NCBI RefSeq assembly: GCF_013256625.1
Contig: NZ_CP053908.1
Coordinates: 930,001 to 994,000 of the forward strand
Reading direction: 5' to 3'
Source of the DNA: Hymenobacter sp. BRD128
Lineage (GTDB): Bacteria; Bacteroidota; Bacteroidia; Cytophagales; Hymenobacteraceae
DNA length: 64,000 bases
The notes beneath the pieces were generated by a model. It was given only the letters and a program-made list of their open reading frames with translations. It searched no databases and had not been told where the DNA came from. Made by a program: the position numbers and the translations under genes. Positions 8,673-17,788 of the stretch are shown here, piece by piece. Position 1 is the first letter of the stretch; the number at the start of each line of letters is the position of its first letter.

Positions 8673-10451
8673 ATGCGTCAATTTTTCAAGTTTGTGCTGG
8701 CTACCGTAGTGGGGCTGGTGCTGTTTTCGGTGCTCGGTTTTATCCTGCTGGCGGGGCTGGCTGCGGCCGTTGGGAGCAGCAGCTCCAATAAGTCGGTGGC
8801 CAGCAACTCGGTACTGGAATTGAAATTTGATAAGCCTATTTCGGAACGCCGGCAAAGCGCCGACCTGCTCGGCAACAATGGTGCTACGCTGGGGCTGGTA
8901 GGAATAAAAGATGTTATTCGCCGGGCCAAAACCGACGACGATATCAAGGGCATTCTGCTCAACCTGGAGTTGGTGCAGGGCGGCATGGCTAGCCTCGAAG
9001 AAGTACGCGACGCGCTGCTCGACTTCAAGCGCTCGGGCAAGTTCATCGTGGCCTACCACGAAATCAGCTCGGAGAAAAGCTACTACCTCTCCAGCGTAGC
9101 TGATGAAATATATCTGAACCCGCAGGGCACGCTGGAATTCAACGGCTTAAGCTCGGAAGTCATGTTCTACAAGCGGCTGTTCGATAAGGCGGGTATCGAG
9201 CCCTATATCTTCCGGGTAGGCTCGTTTAAGAGCGCCGTGGAGCCATTTTTCCGCGAGAATTTCTCCGATTCGGCCCGCTTCCAGACGGTAGCTTACCTCA
9301 ACTCGCTCAACAACCACATGCTGAGCCAGGTGGCCGAGAGCCGCAAGATTCCGGCGCCGCGCCTGAAGGTTATTTCCGATTCGATGCTGGTGCACAACGC
9401 CAAAGATGCCCTGCGGCTGCACTTGGTTACCAAGCTTGGCTACTTCGACCAGGTGCAGGACTACCTGCGCGGCAAGCTGGGCCTCAAGGCCGACAAGAAG
9501 CCGAGCGTGGTGAGCCTGAGCGACTACCAGGACGCCGACAAAATAGACGAGAAGGAAGGCAAGACCAGCGGCAATCGCATCGCCGTTATCTACGCCGAGG
9601 GCGACATCGTGACCGGCCGCGGCTCCGAGGATAATATCGGCAGCGACAAGTTTGCTGAAGCCATCCGCAAGGCCCGCCTCGACAACAAGGTGAAGGCCGT
9701 GGTGCTGCGCATCAACTCGCCCGGTGGCTCGTCGCTCGCCTCCGACATCATCTACCGTGAGGTGCTGCTGACCAAAAAAGTGAAGCCCATCATCGCCAGC
9801 ATGAGCGACGTGGCGGCCAGCGGTGGCTACTACATTGCCATGGCCTGCGATACCATCGTGGCCCACCCCAATACCATCACGGGCAGCATCGGCGTGTTTG
9901 GTGTGCTGCCCAACATCCAGCCGCTGCTGGCCGACAAGCTCGGCATCACCGTGGACCGCGTGACCACGGGCAAGTTCTCCGACCTGCCCACCATCACCCG
10001 CGCCCTGTCGCCCTACGAGAAGCAACAGCTTCAGCTAGAGGTGAACGACATCTACGCCGACTTCACCAGCAAGGCCGCGCTGGGCCGCCACATGCCCGTC
10101 GAGCGCCTGCGCCGCATTGCTTCGGGCCGCGTGTGGAGCGGCAGCGAAGGCAAGCAAATTGGCCTCGTTGACGTGCTGGGCTCGTATGAGGACGCGCTGA
10201 AAATAGCCGCCGCCCGCGCCCACATCAAGGCCGACGACTACCAGGTGCAGCGTCTGCCGCGCCAGAAATCGGCCGTAGAAAAGTTCTTCAGCCGCTTCAC
10301 CGGTGGCGGCGAGGATGACCAGGCCGCCGCCGAAGCCCGCCTGCTGCAAGCCAAGCTTGGCCCGCTCTATCCGGCCGTGCGCCAGTACCAGCAGCTCATG
10401 CAGATGCGCGGCGTACAGGCCCGCCTGCCTTATGAGCTGGAAATCAAGTAG
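8673..10451 (+). CDS. sppA: Signal peptide peptidase SppA, 67-kDa type
   Basis: I chose ATG 8673 because translation then begins MRQFFKFVLATVVG, directly with the N-terminal membrane anchor; an upstream start would add 19 unlikely residues. The 592-residue protein has the two tandem ClpP-like halves of SppA67K. The general-base lysine is in VGSFKSAVEPFF in the first half, and the nucleophile serine is in AASGGYYIA in the second. SppA degrades signal peptides left in the membrane after protein export. A TACCTTTA sequence at 8642-8649 could be a -7 promoter element. Confidence 0.93.
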   Translation: MRQFFKFVLATVVGLVLFSVLGFILLAGLAAAVGSSSSNKSVASNSVLELKFDKPISERRQSADLLGNNGATLGLVGIKDVIRRAKTDDDIKGILLNLELVQGGMASLEEVRDALLDFKRSGKFIVAYHEISSEKSYYLSSVADEIYLNPQGTLEFNGLSSEVMFYKRLFDKAGIEPYIFRVGSFKSAVEPFFRENFSDSARFQTVAYLNSLNNHMLSQVAESRKIPAPRLKVISDSMLVHNAKDALRLHLVTKLGYFDQVQDYLRGKLGLKADKKPSVVSLSDYQDADKIDEKEGKTSGNRIAVIYAEGDIVTGRGSEDNIGSDKFAEAIRKARLDNKVKAVVLRINSPGGSSLASDIIYREVLLTKKVKPIIASMSDVAASGGYYIAMACDTIVAHPNTITGSIGVFGVLPNIQPLLADKLGITVDRVTTGKFSDLPTITRALSPYEKQQLQLEVNDIYADFTSKAALGRHMPVERLRRIASGRVWSGSEGKQIGLVDVLGSYEDALKIAAARAHIKADDYQVQRLPRQKSAVEKFFSRFTGGGEDDQAAAEARLLQAKLGPLYPAVRQYQQLMQMRGVQARLPYELEIK

Positions 10452-10470
10452 TTTAATAGTTAAGTAAAAA

Positions 10471-10590
10471 AGAGCGTCATGCTCACCTGGCGTCCGCTCG
10501 AAGCAGCTTGCCCACGCCGCTAGGATTACTAATCCTGACGATTCGGGCGAGATGCTCCGACAAGCGGACGCCAGATGAGCATGACGTTCT
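10471..10590. repeat. Long intergenic inverted repeat (family copy 1)
   Basis: Arms of 28 bp (10471-10498 and 10563-10590) match at 26 positions. Both begin with AGARCGTCATGCTCA when read inwards. The arms enclose about 64 bp. The element fills the gap between sppA and the M1 peptidase gene and could act as a terminator in either direction, or be a REP-like mobile repeat. Confidence 0.75.
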
Positions 10591-10606
10591 TTTGTAAAAT
10601 GTTTCT

Positions 10607-12493
10607 ATGAAGAAATCCTTTCGCACCGCGTCCTTCGCCCTGGCCCTGGCTAGCCTCGCCCACGCTGCCCAGGCCCAAACCGCCCTCTACCAGCCCCGCG
10701 ACATCAAGCGCGCCTACGCCAAGGGCACCCGCGCCGCCGACGGCCGCCCCGGCCCCAAGTACTGGCAAAACCGCGCCCGCTACGACATTACGGTGCAGGC
10801 CGCGCCGCCGGCGCGCGACATTCGGGGCCGCGAAACGATAACTTACTTCAACAACAGCCCCGACACGCTCAAGAGCCTGACTATCCGGCTTATTCAGAAT
10901 ATTCACAAGCCCGGCGCGGCGCGGGAAGGCGATGCCTCGCCCGATTATATCACGGAGGGCGTTTCCATCGATTCGTTTGCCGTAGGCGGGCAAACTAGGC
11001 CGTATAATGGGCGCGGCGCCGCCACCGCCCAGGTCATTGCCCTGGCCAGGCCCCTGCTGCCGCACGACTCGGTGCGGCTAGCCTTCGGCTGGCACTTCCC
11101 GATTTCGCAGCAGAGCGGGCGCGAGGGTATGCTGGATAAAACGACCTTCTTCCTGGCGTACTTCTACCCGCGCGTGGCGGTGTACGACGACTACAACGGC
11201 TGGGACCGCCTGCCCTTTTTGGATAGCAAGGAGTTTTACAACGACTTCAATGACTATACCTTGCGCGTGCGCGTGCCGGCCAACTACCTCGTGTGGGCCA
11301 CGGGCACGCTGCAAAACCCCAAGCAGGTATTGCAGCCCGCTTTTGCCAAAAAGCTGGAAAAGTCGATGACCAGCGACCAGATTATTCACATCGCCACGCC
11401 CGCCGACCTGGCCAGAAAGAACATTACCGCCCAGCAGCCCTTCAACACTTGGGTCTGGAAAGCCAACGACATTTCGGACGTGACGCTGGCCCTGAGCGAC
11501 CATTACGACTGGGACGCCGCGAGTGTAATCGTGGACCCCGCCACCAAGCGCCGGGCCAGCGTGCAGGCCGCCTTCGGCGACTCGACCGAGGACTTTCACT
11601 CGTCCGTCAAGTTCAGCCAGAACGCGCTGAGCTGGTTTTCGCGCAACTGGCCGGGCGTGCCCTACCCGTTTCCGAAAATGACGGTGGTGCAGGGCTTTGC
11701 CGACATGGAGTACCCGATGATGGTGAACGATAGCCCCGAAAAGGACCTGAAATTTGCCCAGCTGGTGCAGGACCACGAAATCGCCCACACGTACTTCCCG
11801 TTTTACATGGGCATCAACGAGAGCCGCTACGCCTTCATGGATGAGGGTTGGGCCACCACGTTTGAGCTGCTCATCGGGCGGGCCGAGAATGGCCCGGCGG
11901 CCGCCGATGAGTTCTACCGCAAGTTTCGCGTGACGCGCTGGATTAATGACCCTAGCACGGCCGAAGACCTGCCCGTTATCACCCCCAGCAGCGAGCTCAA
12001 GGCCGGCTACGGCAACAATTCTTACGGTAAGGCCTCGCTCAGTTACTTGGCGCTCAAGGATATGCTAGGGGATGAGCTTTTCAAGAAGTGCCTGCACACG
12101 TACATGGACCGCTGGCACGGCAAGCACCCCATTCCGTGGGATTATTTCAACTCGATGAGCAGCGCCTCGGGCCAGGACCTGACCTGGTTTTTTCAGAACT
12201 GGTTTTTCAGCAATGGCTACATCGACCTGGCGCTCACCAAGGCCGATAAAACGGCCCAGGGCACCGTGGTAACCATCCAAAACGTGGGTGGCTTCGCCGT
12301 GCCCGTCGACCTGAAAGTGAGCTACGCCGACGGCAGCACCGAAACCCTGCACCGCTCGCCCGACTTCTGGCGCGCCAACCAGCAGTTGGCCAGCCTCACC
12401 ATTCCGGCCGGCAAGGCGGTGCAAAGCGTCACCTTCGACCACGGCCTCTACCTCGATGCCAACCCCGGCAACGACCGGCTCGCGGTGCAGTAA
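10607..12493 (+). CDS. Secreted M1-family zinc metallopeptidase
   Basis: The 628-residue protein has a signal peptide ending AAQAQ near residue 24 and an N-terminal beta domain. The M1 catalytic domain shows the exopeptidase-like loop FADMEYPMMVN, zinc motif HEIAH at 390-394 and, 18 residues later, the third ligand Glu413 in MDEGWATTFE. The spacing matches gluzincins exactly. M1 enzymes are mostly aminopeptidases, and this one should act in the periplasm or at the surface on imported peptides. It is flanked by the inverted repeat upstream and by a convergent gene 10 bp downstream. Confidence 0.92.
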   Translation: MKKSFRTASFALALASLAHAAQAQTALYQPRDIKRAYAKGTRAADGRPGPKYWQNRARYDITVQAAPPARDIRGRETITYFNNSPDTLKSLTIRLIQNIHKPGAAREGDASPDYITEGVSIDSFAVGGQTRPYNGRGAATAQVIALARPLLPHDSVRLAFGWHFPISQQSGREGMLDKTTFFLAYFYPRVAVYDDYNGWDRLPFLDSKEFYNDFNDYTLRVRVPANYLVWATGTLQNPKQVLQPAFAKKLEKSMTSDQIIHIATPADLARKNITAQQPFNTWVWKANDISDVTLALSDHYDWDAASVIVDPATKRRASVQAAFGDSTEDFHSSVKFSQNALSWFSRNWPGVPYPFPKMTVVQGFADMEYPMMVNDSPEKDLKFAQLVQDHEIAHTYFPFYMGINESRYAFMDEGWATTFELLIGRAENGPAAADEFYRKFRVTRWINDPSTAEDLPVITPSSELKAGYGNNSYGKASLSYLALKDMLGDELFKKCLHTYMDRWHGKHPIPWDYFNSMSSASGQDLTWFFQNWFFSNGYIDLALTKADKTAQGTVVTIQNVGGFAVPVDLKVSYADGSTETLHRSPDFWRANQQLASLTIPAGKAVQSVTFDHGLYLDANPGNDRLAVQ

Positions 12494-12503
12494 GCAAGCG
12501 CTT

Positions 12504-13073
12504 TTAAAACGAATAGCCTACACTCACTTGCGCATCCAGCACGGAGCCCGGCTGCCCGGTGGCATACCAGTCGCCGACGTAGTCCGGACCTCCTTTTATG
12601 CCAAGGTCGTGAAAATAGAACTTCAACCCCACCAGCGTATTAAGTGATAGCTGTGGTCCTAGCGGCCAGCGATAACCCAGGCCCAGCCCGCCGCCTTGCC
12701 CGTGCACCGTGGTAGTGTAAGTACCGCTCTGAGGCGGTAAGCCAGGGTAAGAACTGTGCCGCGCCTGGCCTTGGTGCGTAAATGCTCCCGCCGAAAGCTG
12801 CAGATACAACCCGCCCGATGACTGCTGACTGAAATAGCAGCGTCCTACCAGCGCCGCCTGGTAGCCCAGATAATCGGGATTAAAATAGCGCGAGCCCTGC
12901 AAGGCCACTGCCCCGTGCCGGCCCAGTCGGTGCTCGTATTCGAAGCCAGCAGTAGGAGCCAGACCAAAAATGCCCACGCTCACAGTGTGGAGTTTTGAGG
13001 CAGGTGCTATTTCTTGGGCCGCGGCTGCGTGGGCGAGTCCTAGCAGGCTCAGCAATAGTAAGTTTGTTTTCAT
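12504..13073 (-). CDS. Outer-membrane beta-barrel-like protein, function unknown
   Basis: I chose the internal ATG at 13073, which gives a clean signal peptide (MKTNLLLLSLLGLAHAAAAQ); a longer reading would place 14 residues ahead of it. The mature protein of about 169 residues alternates polar and hydrophobic residues and is rich in Gly, Tyr and aromatics. It ends VSVGYSF, a terminal aromatic typical of outer-membrane barrels with about eight strands. No enzymatic motif is visible. It is divergent from the purine nucleoside phosphorylase gene. A structural or adhesive role is possible. Confidence 0.7.
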   Translation of the reverse strand: MKTNLLLLSLLGLAHAAAAQEIAPASKLHTVSVGIFGLAPTAGFEYEHRLGRHGAVALQGSRYFNPDYLGYQAALVGRCYFSQQSSGGLYLQLSAGAFTHQGQARHSSYPGLPPQSGTYTTTVHGQGGGLGLGYRWPLGPQLSLNTLVGLKFYFHDLGIKGGPDYVGDWYATGQPGSVLDAQVSVGYSF

Positions 13074-13150
13074 GCGTTGTGAAATCAGGAAAATGCTGGT
13101 GAAAGGTAGCATCAACCTGCCAGCGTAATTTCTTTTCGTAGATACTTAAA

Positions 13151-13981
13151 TTGTACAAACCGTTGCAGCAATCTATTCAAGAAGCCGTCGCCTACATTCA
13201 GGCTCAAAGCCAAGATTTTCAGCCGGCTACCGGCATTATCTTGGGCACCGGGCTAGGAGCCCTAGCCAAGGAAGTCGAAGTCGAATACGAAATCAGCTAC
13301 GCCGATATTCCCAATTTTCCAGTTTCGACCGTCGAGAGCCATGCCGGCCGCCTGCTGCTAGGCACCCTGGCCGGGCAAAGGGTAGCAGTGCTGCAAGGCC
13401 GCTTTCATTACTACGAAGGCTACACGTTGCCGCAGGTGGTATTGCCCGTGCGGGTGCTCAAGATGCTTGGTATCAAGCAGTTGTTTGTGAGCAATGCGGC
13501 CGGCGGGCTGAACCCTGAGTTTGCCCTTGCGGACCTAATGCTGATTGAAGACCACATCAACCTGCTGCCCACCAACCCCCTCATCGGCCCCAACCTTGAC
13601 GAGCTGGGCCCGCGCTTCCCCGATATGTTCGCGCCTTACGATGCTGGCCTGCTAGCCCGCGCCCGCGCAGCGGCCGAGGCGCTGGGGCAGGGCCATACTA
13701 CCCGGCGTGGGGTCTACGTGGCCGTACCCGGTCCCATGCTCGAAACTCCGGCCGAGTACCGCTACCTGCGCCTCATCGGGGCCGATGCTGTGGGCATGAG
13801 CACCGTGCCCGAAGTAATTGCGGCGCGCCACCTGGGGCTGCCCGTGCTGGCCGTGTCGGTAATCACCGATTTGTGTTACCCAGGCCAGCTTAAACCTGTT
13901 ATTATCAGTGAAATACTAGCAGCGGCGGCCTTGGCCGAGCCGCGCCTCACTGCCCTGATGAAGGCAGTATTAGCGGGCTAG
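13151..13981 (+). CDS. punA: Purine nucleoside phosphorylase (trimeric type I)
   Basis: The 276-residue protein has the PNP/MTAP signatures: GIILGTGLGAL (phosphate loop), VESHAGRL, GRFHYYEGY, SNAAGGLNP, AVPGPMLETPAEYR and GMSTVPEVIAARH. It cleaves inosine and guanosine with phosphate to the free base and ribose-1-phosphate for purine salvage. There is no ATG before the conserved N-terminus, so translation probably starts at TTG 13151, or TTG 13163 as an alternative. It converges on the DUF4249 gene with a 14-bp gap. Confidence 0.93.
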   Translation: MYKPLQQSIQEAVAYIQAQSQDFQPATGIILGTGLGALAKEVEVEYEISYADIPNFPVSTVESHAGRLLLGTLAGQRVAVLQGRFHYYEGYTLPQVVLPVRVLKMLGIKQLFVSNAAGGLNPEFALADLMLIEDHINLLPTNPLIGPNLDELGPRFPDMFAPYDAGLLARARAAAEALGQGHTTRRGVYVAVPGPMLETPAEYRYLRLIGADAVGMSTVPEVIAARHLGLPVLAVSVITDLCYPGQLKPVIISEILAAAALAEPRLTALMKAVLAG

Positions 13982-13995
13982 GGTAGGACTGGTTT

Positions 13996-14883
13996 TTATT
14001 TTAAAATAACCGTGCGCTGGTCGCTCACCAGCACTGAGAATACTCCGATGCCGCCTTGCACCGTGCTGTGAATGGCTGAGGGCTGCGCAAACGGGTTGCC
14101 GTTGGCGCTACGGGCGTTGCGCACCGACTGCCGGAAGTCAAAATACAAGGTATCAACGTGGTACAAGGTTGCCGTGACGGTATCGTTGGGCAGAAAGCGA
14201 TACGTGGTGACCTGCGAATAGGCCTTCCCGTTGAAATACTTATCGCGGATATCGTTGTCGGTTTCCGAATTGTTGGCCGGCTTGCCCTTGTGCAGCATCA
14301 GGCGGTAGAAGTCGATGGTAGCGCCGGGGTCGGTCCAGGAAGTCTGAAAATACGCCTTCTTATTGCTGCCGGTCAGGTTATTAAATTTGTACTTTATCGA
14401 ATCAATCGGAATCAGTGCGGGCACGATGGCCGTGCCCGTAACGTGCCGTCCGCGTCTATCCTGCGCGTCGAGGCCAAACTGCTGGCCAGCCTTTGCCACA
14501 ATGGGCACCGTGCCAATGTGCGTATAGTACTTACCCGTAATTACGTCGATGCCGGGGCTAAAACGTAGCGGCATGTTCTGCCCGCTAGGCAGCTTCAGCG
14601 ATACGGTGACGTCGGTCGGCAGCTGGATAATCTGGCCGTTGGGTAGCGTCAGTAGCTGGGAACCCGCCGCTACTGCCTGTCCATTGTCAAGGTAAGGAAC
14701 TGATTCAGTAATGGTTAGTCGGGGGATTATGCCATTTTCCAGGTAGCATTCAGCCACCAGTTGATTGGTATAAGCTGGCAGCACTACGTTGGCGTCGTTT
14801 TGCAGCTTGCCACAGCTGGCTAGCAGCCCAAGCAGTGCTGTTCTCAATAAGTTCTTTCCCGACCAATAAACTGCTGAAGCCAT
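13996..14883 (-). CDS. DUF4249 outer-membrane lipoprotein
   Basis: The 295-residue protein has a lipoprotein signal with lipobox LLASC, cysteine near residue 24, and then a beta-rich domain with the DUF4249 pattern (LVAECYLENG near the start, VSVLVSDQRTVIL-like end). DUF4249 lipoproteins are encoded next to TonB receptors in Bacteroidota and probably serve as surface partners for uptake, much as SusD does. It follows the TonB receptor gene by 82 bp, with a hairpin between. The ligand is unknown. Confidence 0.8.
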   Translation of the reverse strand: MASAVYWSGKNLLRTALLGLLASCGKLQNDANVVLPAYTNQLVAECYLENGIIPRLTITESVPYLDNGQAVAAGSQLLTLPNGQIIQLPTDVTVSLKLPSGQNMPLRFSPGIDVITGKYYTHIGTVPIVAKAGQQFGLDAQDRRGRHVTGTAIVPALIPIDSIKYKFNNLTGSNKKAYFQTSWTDPGATIDFYRLMLHKGKPANNSETDNDIRDKYFNGKAYSQVTTYRFLPNDTVTATLYHVDTLYFDFRQSVRNARSANGNPFAQPSAIHSTVQGGIGVFSVLVSDQRTVILK

Positions 14884-14911
14884 AACTACTAAAGGAAAAA
14901 CTAAAAAGTCA

Positions 14912-14927
14912 GCCCGCTTTAGCGGGC
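14912..14927 (-). terminator. Short intra-operon hairpin between TonB receptor and DUF4249
   Basis: GCCCGC and GCGGGC flank a four-base loop. On the minus strand this is followed by TGACTTTTTAG. It could end part of the receptor transcript or set the receptor-to-lipoprotein ratio. Confidence 0.4.
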
Positions 14928-14965
14928 GTACCTATTTAATCCGCTGAGTACATTTGAATAAGCGG

Positions 14966-17314
14966 TTAAAACTTAAAATTGTATGTTACCGAGGGAATAA
15001 ATGGAAACAATGACACCTGCTGCGCCCGGTAGCCGGTTACCTTATCCGTCGCCTTATCGCGGGTTTGCTCGAAATAAATAAAATAGGCATTGCGCCGGTT
15101 GTAAGCATTATAGATGCTAAAAGTGAGGTCGCGCTGCCCTCCGATGCGCGAGGGCTGCAGCTTATACACCAGGCCCAGGTCGAGGCGGTGATAAGGAATC
15201 ATGCGGTACGAATTGCGGTCGGGATACACCGGCACAGCTTGAATACCACCCTGGTAAATATCCTGCAAGGCAAAGCGGCCGAAGGGCAGCGTAGTCGGCG
15301 CACCACTCGTGTACACAAAGCTGGCGGTGAGCGAGATGCGCGTATTTAGCTCGTGCAGCACCACAATGTTGATATTGTGCCGCCGGTCGTAGTTCGGGTA
15401 AAAATCCTGGCCGTTATTGATGCCCGTGGTGCCGAGCTGCGGCGGAAAATTGCGCTTGGTCCAGGCTAGGGTGTAGCCAATCCAGCCGGTAGTTTTGCCG
15501 GTTTTCTTTTCCAGGTACAGCTCGTTGCCGTAGGCCCAGCCGCGCCCGAAGAGGAACTGTGAATCGAGGTCGTTATTCGCAAAAATCTGGGCGCCGTCCT
15601 TGAAATCAATCTGGTTGCTGGCCCACTTGTAGTATACCTCGTCGGTAAGCAGAAACTTGCCACCGCCCAGCAAAAAGCTAGCCCCGGTGCTCACCTGCTG
15701 CGAGCGTTCGGGCTTCACCGACAGCCGCGACGGATACCAGATGTCGGTAGGCAGCGAAGCACCCGAGTTCGACACCAAGTGCACATACTGGTACATGAAG
15801 GCGTAGCTGCCCTTGAGCGCAATATTATCGGTGAGCGAGTAGCGGGCCGAGGCGCGCGGCTCCAAGCCACCAAAGTGGTTGGGGCTGCTCTGAAAACCCG
15901 TGGCCCGCAGCCCTAGCTCGGCTTGCAGCTTGTCGCTAACCTTGATATTATCAGTTACATACACGGCGCCTTCCTGGCCGGTGTAGCTCACGTCGGCCCC
16001 AAAATTCACGCTGTTGTCCTGCGAGCTGCGCTGCAAGCGGCCCACCCCGAAATTGTGGTAAATAAGCATCGCGCCCAATTTGACGGTGTGCCGGTCGTTG
16101 GGCACGTAATCTAAATCGGTGCGCAGGTTGTAGTCCAGAATAGTCGAGCCCAGGTTGAAAGAAAACTGGTCGATGCTGTTGCCCAAATTGTATTTGTAGG
16201 AGGTTACCGCAGCGGTCGTATTCATCGTCAGCTTTGGCGAAAGCACGTGCTGCCAGCGCAGCGCGCCCAGCGTATTGCCCCAGTTAAAACTGGCCTGAAA
16301 GCCGTTGGGCGAGGTAAAACCAAAAACGTCGCGTCCCAGGTAGCCCGTAAAAAACAGCTGGTCTTTCTCGCCGAGCGTATAATTGGCTTTGGCGTTGAAG
16401 TCGTAGAAATAGTAATCCGGAATGGGCGAGTAATCTTCTTTGTGCGCATTGGCCCGGTTGAGGGCGCGGGTAAAGATGTCGAAATACGTGCGCCGCCCAC
16501 TCACGATAAACGAGCCTTTGCCCTGCTGAATCGGACCTTCGAAGCTGAGGCGCGACGAGATGAGCCCGATGCCGCCGCTGGTGACAAACTTTTCGCGGTC
16601 GCCCTCGCGCAGCTTCACATCAACCACCGAAGAGAGCCGGCCGCCAAACTGCGCCGGAAAGCCCGCTTTATACAAATCGACGCTCTGCACCGCATCGGGG
16701 TTGAATACTGAAAACAGCCCAAACAGGTGATTAGGATTGTACACCAGCACGTTATCCACCAATACCAGGTTCTGGTCGGCCGAGCCGCCGCGCACAAACA
16801 GACCGCTGCTGCCCTCGCCGCCGCTCTGCACGCCGGGCTTGAGCTGCAAGGTTTTTAAAATATCAACCTCCCCAAACAGTGCCGGCAACAGTTTGGCCTC
16901 GCGGATGGTGAGGTGCTCGATGCCCATCTGGGTTGATTGCAGCTTCTGCTTCAGCGTTTGCTGGCCCTGCACCACTACCTCGCTCAGCTCGGCGGTAGAC
17001 GACGCTAGGGTAAAGCTGTGTTGCTGATTACGATGCAGATTGACGGCAAGGGTTTGCGCGGTATAGCCCACAAACGATACTACTACCTGCTGCGGCCCTT
17101 CGGGCAGGCTCAGGCTAAACTTGCCATCGGCCTCGGTGGCCGTGCCCAGGCCCAAGGCCGGCACCGCTACCGAGGCGCCCGGCAGCACCGTGCCATCGCT
17201 GCCGCGCACTACGCCGCTAAAAATGTGCAGCGTCTGCGCCCAGCCCAGGTTCGATAGCGTGTCGCAAAAGATAAAAAAGATAAAAAACCTGTACGGACGG
17301 AAAACTCGGAGCAT
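14966..17314 (-). CDS. TonB-dependent outer-membrane receptor with carboxypeptidase-like N-domain
   Basis: The 782-residue protein starts with a signal peptide (to about residue 26). A CarboxypepD_reg-like beta domain follows (FSGVVRGSDGTVLPGASV to VVSFVGYTAQTLAV), then a plug domain with VDILKTLQLKPGVQSGGEG and GLFVRGGSADQNLVLVDNV. The 22-strand barrel ends in VTYNFKF with the terminal Phe. It imports a substrate across the outer membrane using TonB energy. The DUF4249 lipoprotein gene directly downstream is its likely partner. This pair differs from SusC/SusD and need not concern glycans. Confidence 0.9.
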   Translation of the reverse strand: MLRVFRPYRFFIFFIFCDTLSNLGWAQTLHIFSGVVRGSDGTVLPGASVAVPALGLGTATEADGKFSLSLPEGPQQVVVSFVGYTAQTLAVNLHRNQQHSFTLASSTAELSEVVVQGQQTLKQKLQSTQMGIEHLTIREAKLLPALFGEVDILKTLQLKPGVQSGGEGSSGLFVRGGSADQNLVLVDNVLVYNPNHLFGLFSVFNPDAVQSVDLYKAGFPAQFGGRLSSVVDVKLREGDREKFVTSGGIGLISSRLSFEGPIQQGKGSFIVSGRRTYFDIFTRALNRANAHKEDYSPIPDYYFYDFNAKANYTLGEKDQLFFTGYLGRDVFGFTSPNGFQASFNWGNTLGALRWQHVLSPKLTMNTTAAVTSYKYNLGNSIDQFSFNLGSTILDYNLRTDLDYVPNDRHTVKLGAMLIYHNFGVGRLQRSSQDNSVNFGADVSYTGQEGAVYVTDNIKVSDKLQAELGLRATGFQSSPNHFGGLEPRASARYSLTDNIALKGSYAFMYQYVHLVSNSGASLPTDIWYPSRLSVKPERSQQVSTGASFLLGGGKFLLTDEVYYKWASNQIDFKDGAQIFANNDLDSQFLFGRGWAYGNELYLEKKTGKTTGWIGYTLAWTKRNFPPQLGTTGINNGQDFYPNYDRRHNINIVVLHELNTRISLTASFVYTSGAPTTLPFGRFALQDIYQGGIQAVPVYPDRNSYRMIPYHRLDLGLVYKLQPSRIGGQRDLTFSIYNAYNRRNAYFIYFEQTRDKATDKVTGYRAQQVSLFPFIPSVTYNFKF

Positions 17315-17401
17315 ACCTGCAAATTACGGCGCCACGGGGCAGCGTTCCGCCAACGCCGCCCTGCCGGGTTTAGTTTTCTGCCGGAGGTTATCTGTTATTT
17401 A

Positions 17402-17707
17402 TCAGACGTAAGCGCCCACGGCCTGCGCGAGCTGGCTAGCCGGCACCACGCCCGCCTGCCGCCACACCGGCTGGCCTTTATGAAACAGAATGAGCGTGGG
17501 AATGCTCTGCACCCGAAACTGCTGGGCCACCGCCTGATTTTTATCTACGTCTATCTTGATGACGCGCAACTTGCCCTCGTGCTGGGCCGCCACCTGCTGC
17601 AAGATGGGCGCCATTGTCTTGCAGGGGCCGCACCAGTCGGCGTAAAAGTCAACTAATACCGGCATGCCGGGGCTGTTGATAAGTTCGGAAAAGGACTTGC
17701 GAGGCAT
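17402..17707 (-). CDS. trxA: Thioredoxin
   Basis: This 101-residue thioredoxin has the active site WCGPC (residues 25-29) in VDFYADWCGPCKTMAP and the cis-proline segment SIPTLILF, in the usual place. I start at ATG 17707 (MPRKSFSEL), which gives a normal thioredoxin length; the frame runs upstream but that part has no homology and overlaps the divergent deacetylase gene. It is a cytoplasmic disulfide reductase. Confidence 0.9.
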   Translation of the reverse strand: MPRKSFSELINSPGMPVLVDFYADWCGPCKTMAPILQQVAAQHEGKLRVIKIDVDKNQAVAQQFRVQSIPTLILFHKGQPVWRQAGVVPASQLAQAVGAYV

Positions 17708-17729
17708 AAAAAAAGCTAGGGTAAGTTTG
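17697..17729 (+). promoter_or_regulatory. Candidate promoter of the deacetylase gene
   Basis: TTG (17697-17699), 22 bp and TAAGTTTG (17722-17729) fit the Bacteroidota consensus TTG-N19-22-TAnnTTTG. It supports a deacetylase start downstream of 17730. Confidence 0.4.
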
Positions 17730-17788
17730 TGGGCGAAAGCCCGCCCGAGTCTCCTATAGTACCCACGCCCAGCCGTTTCGGTTTCATT

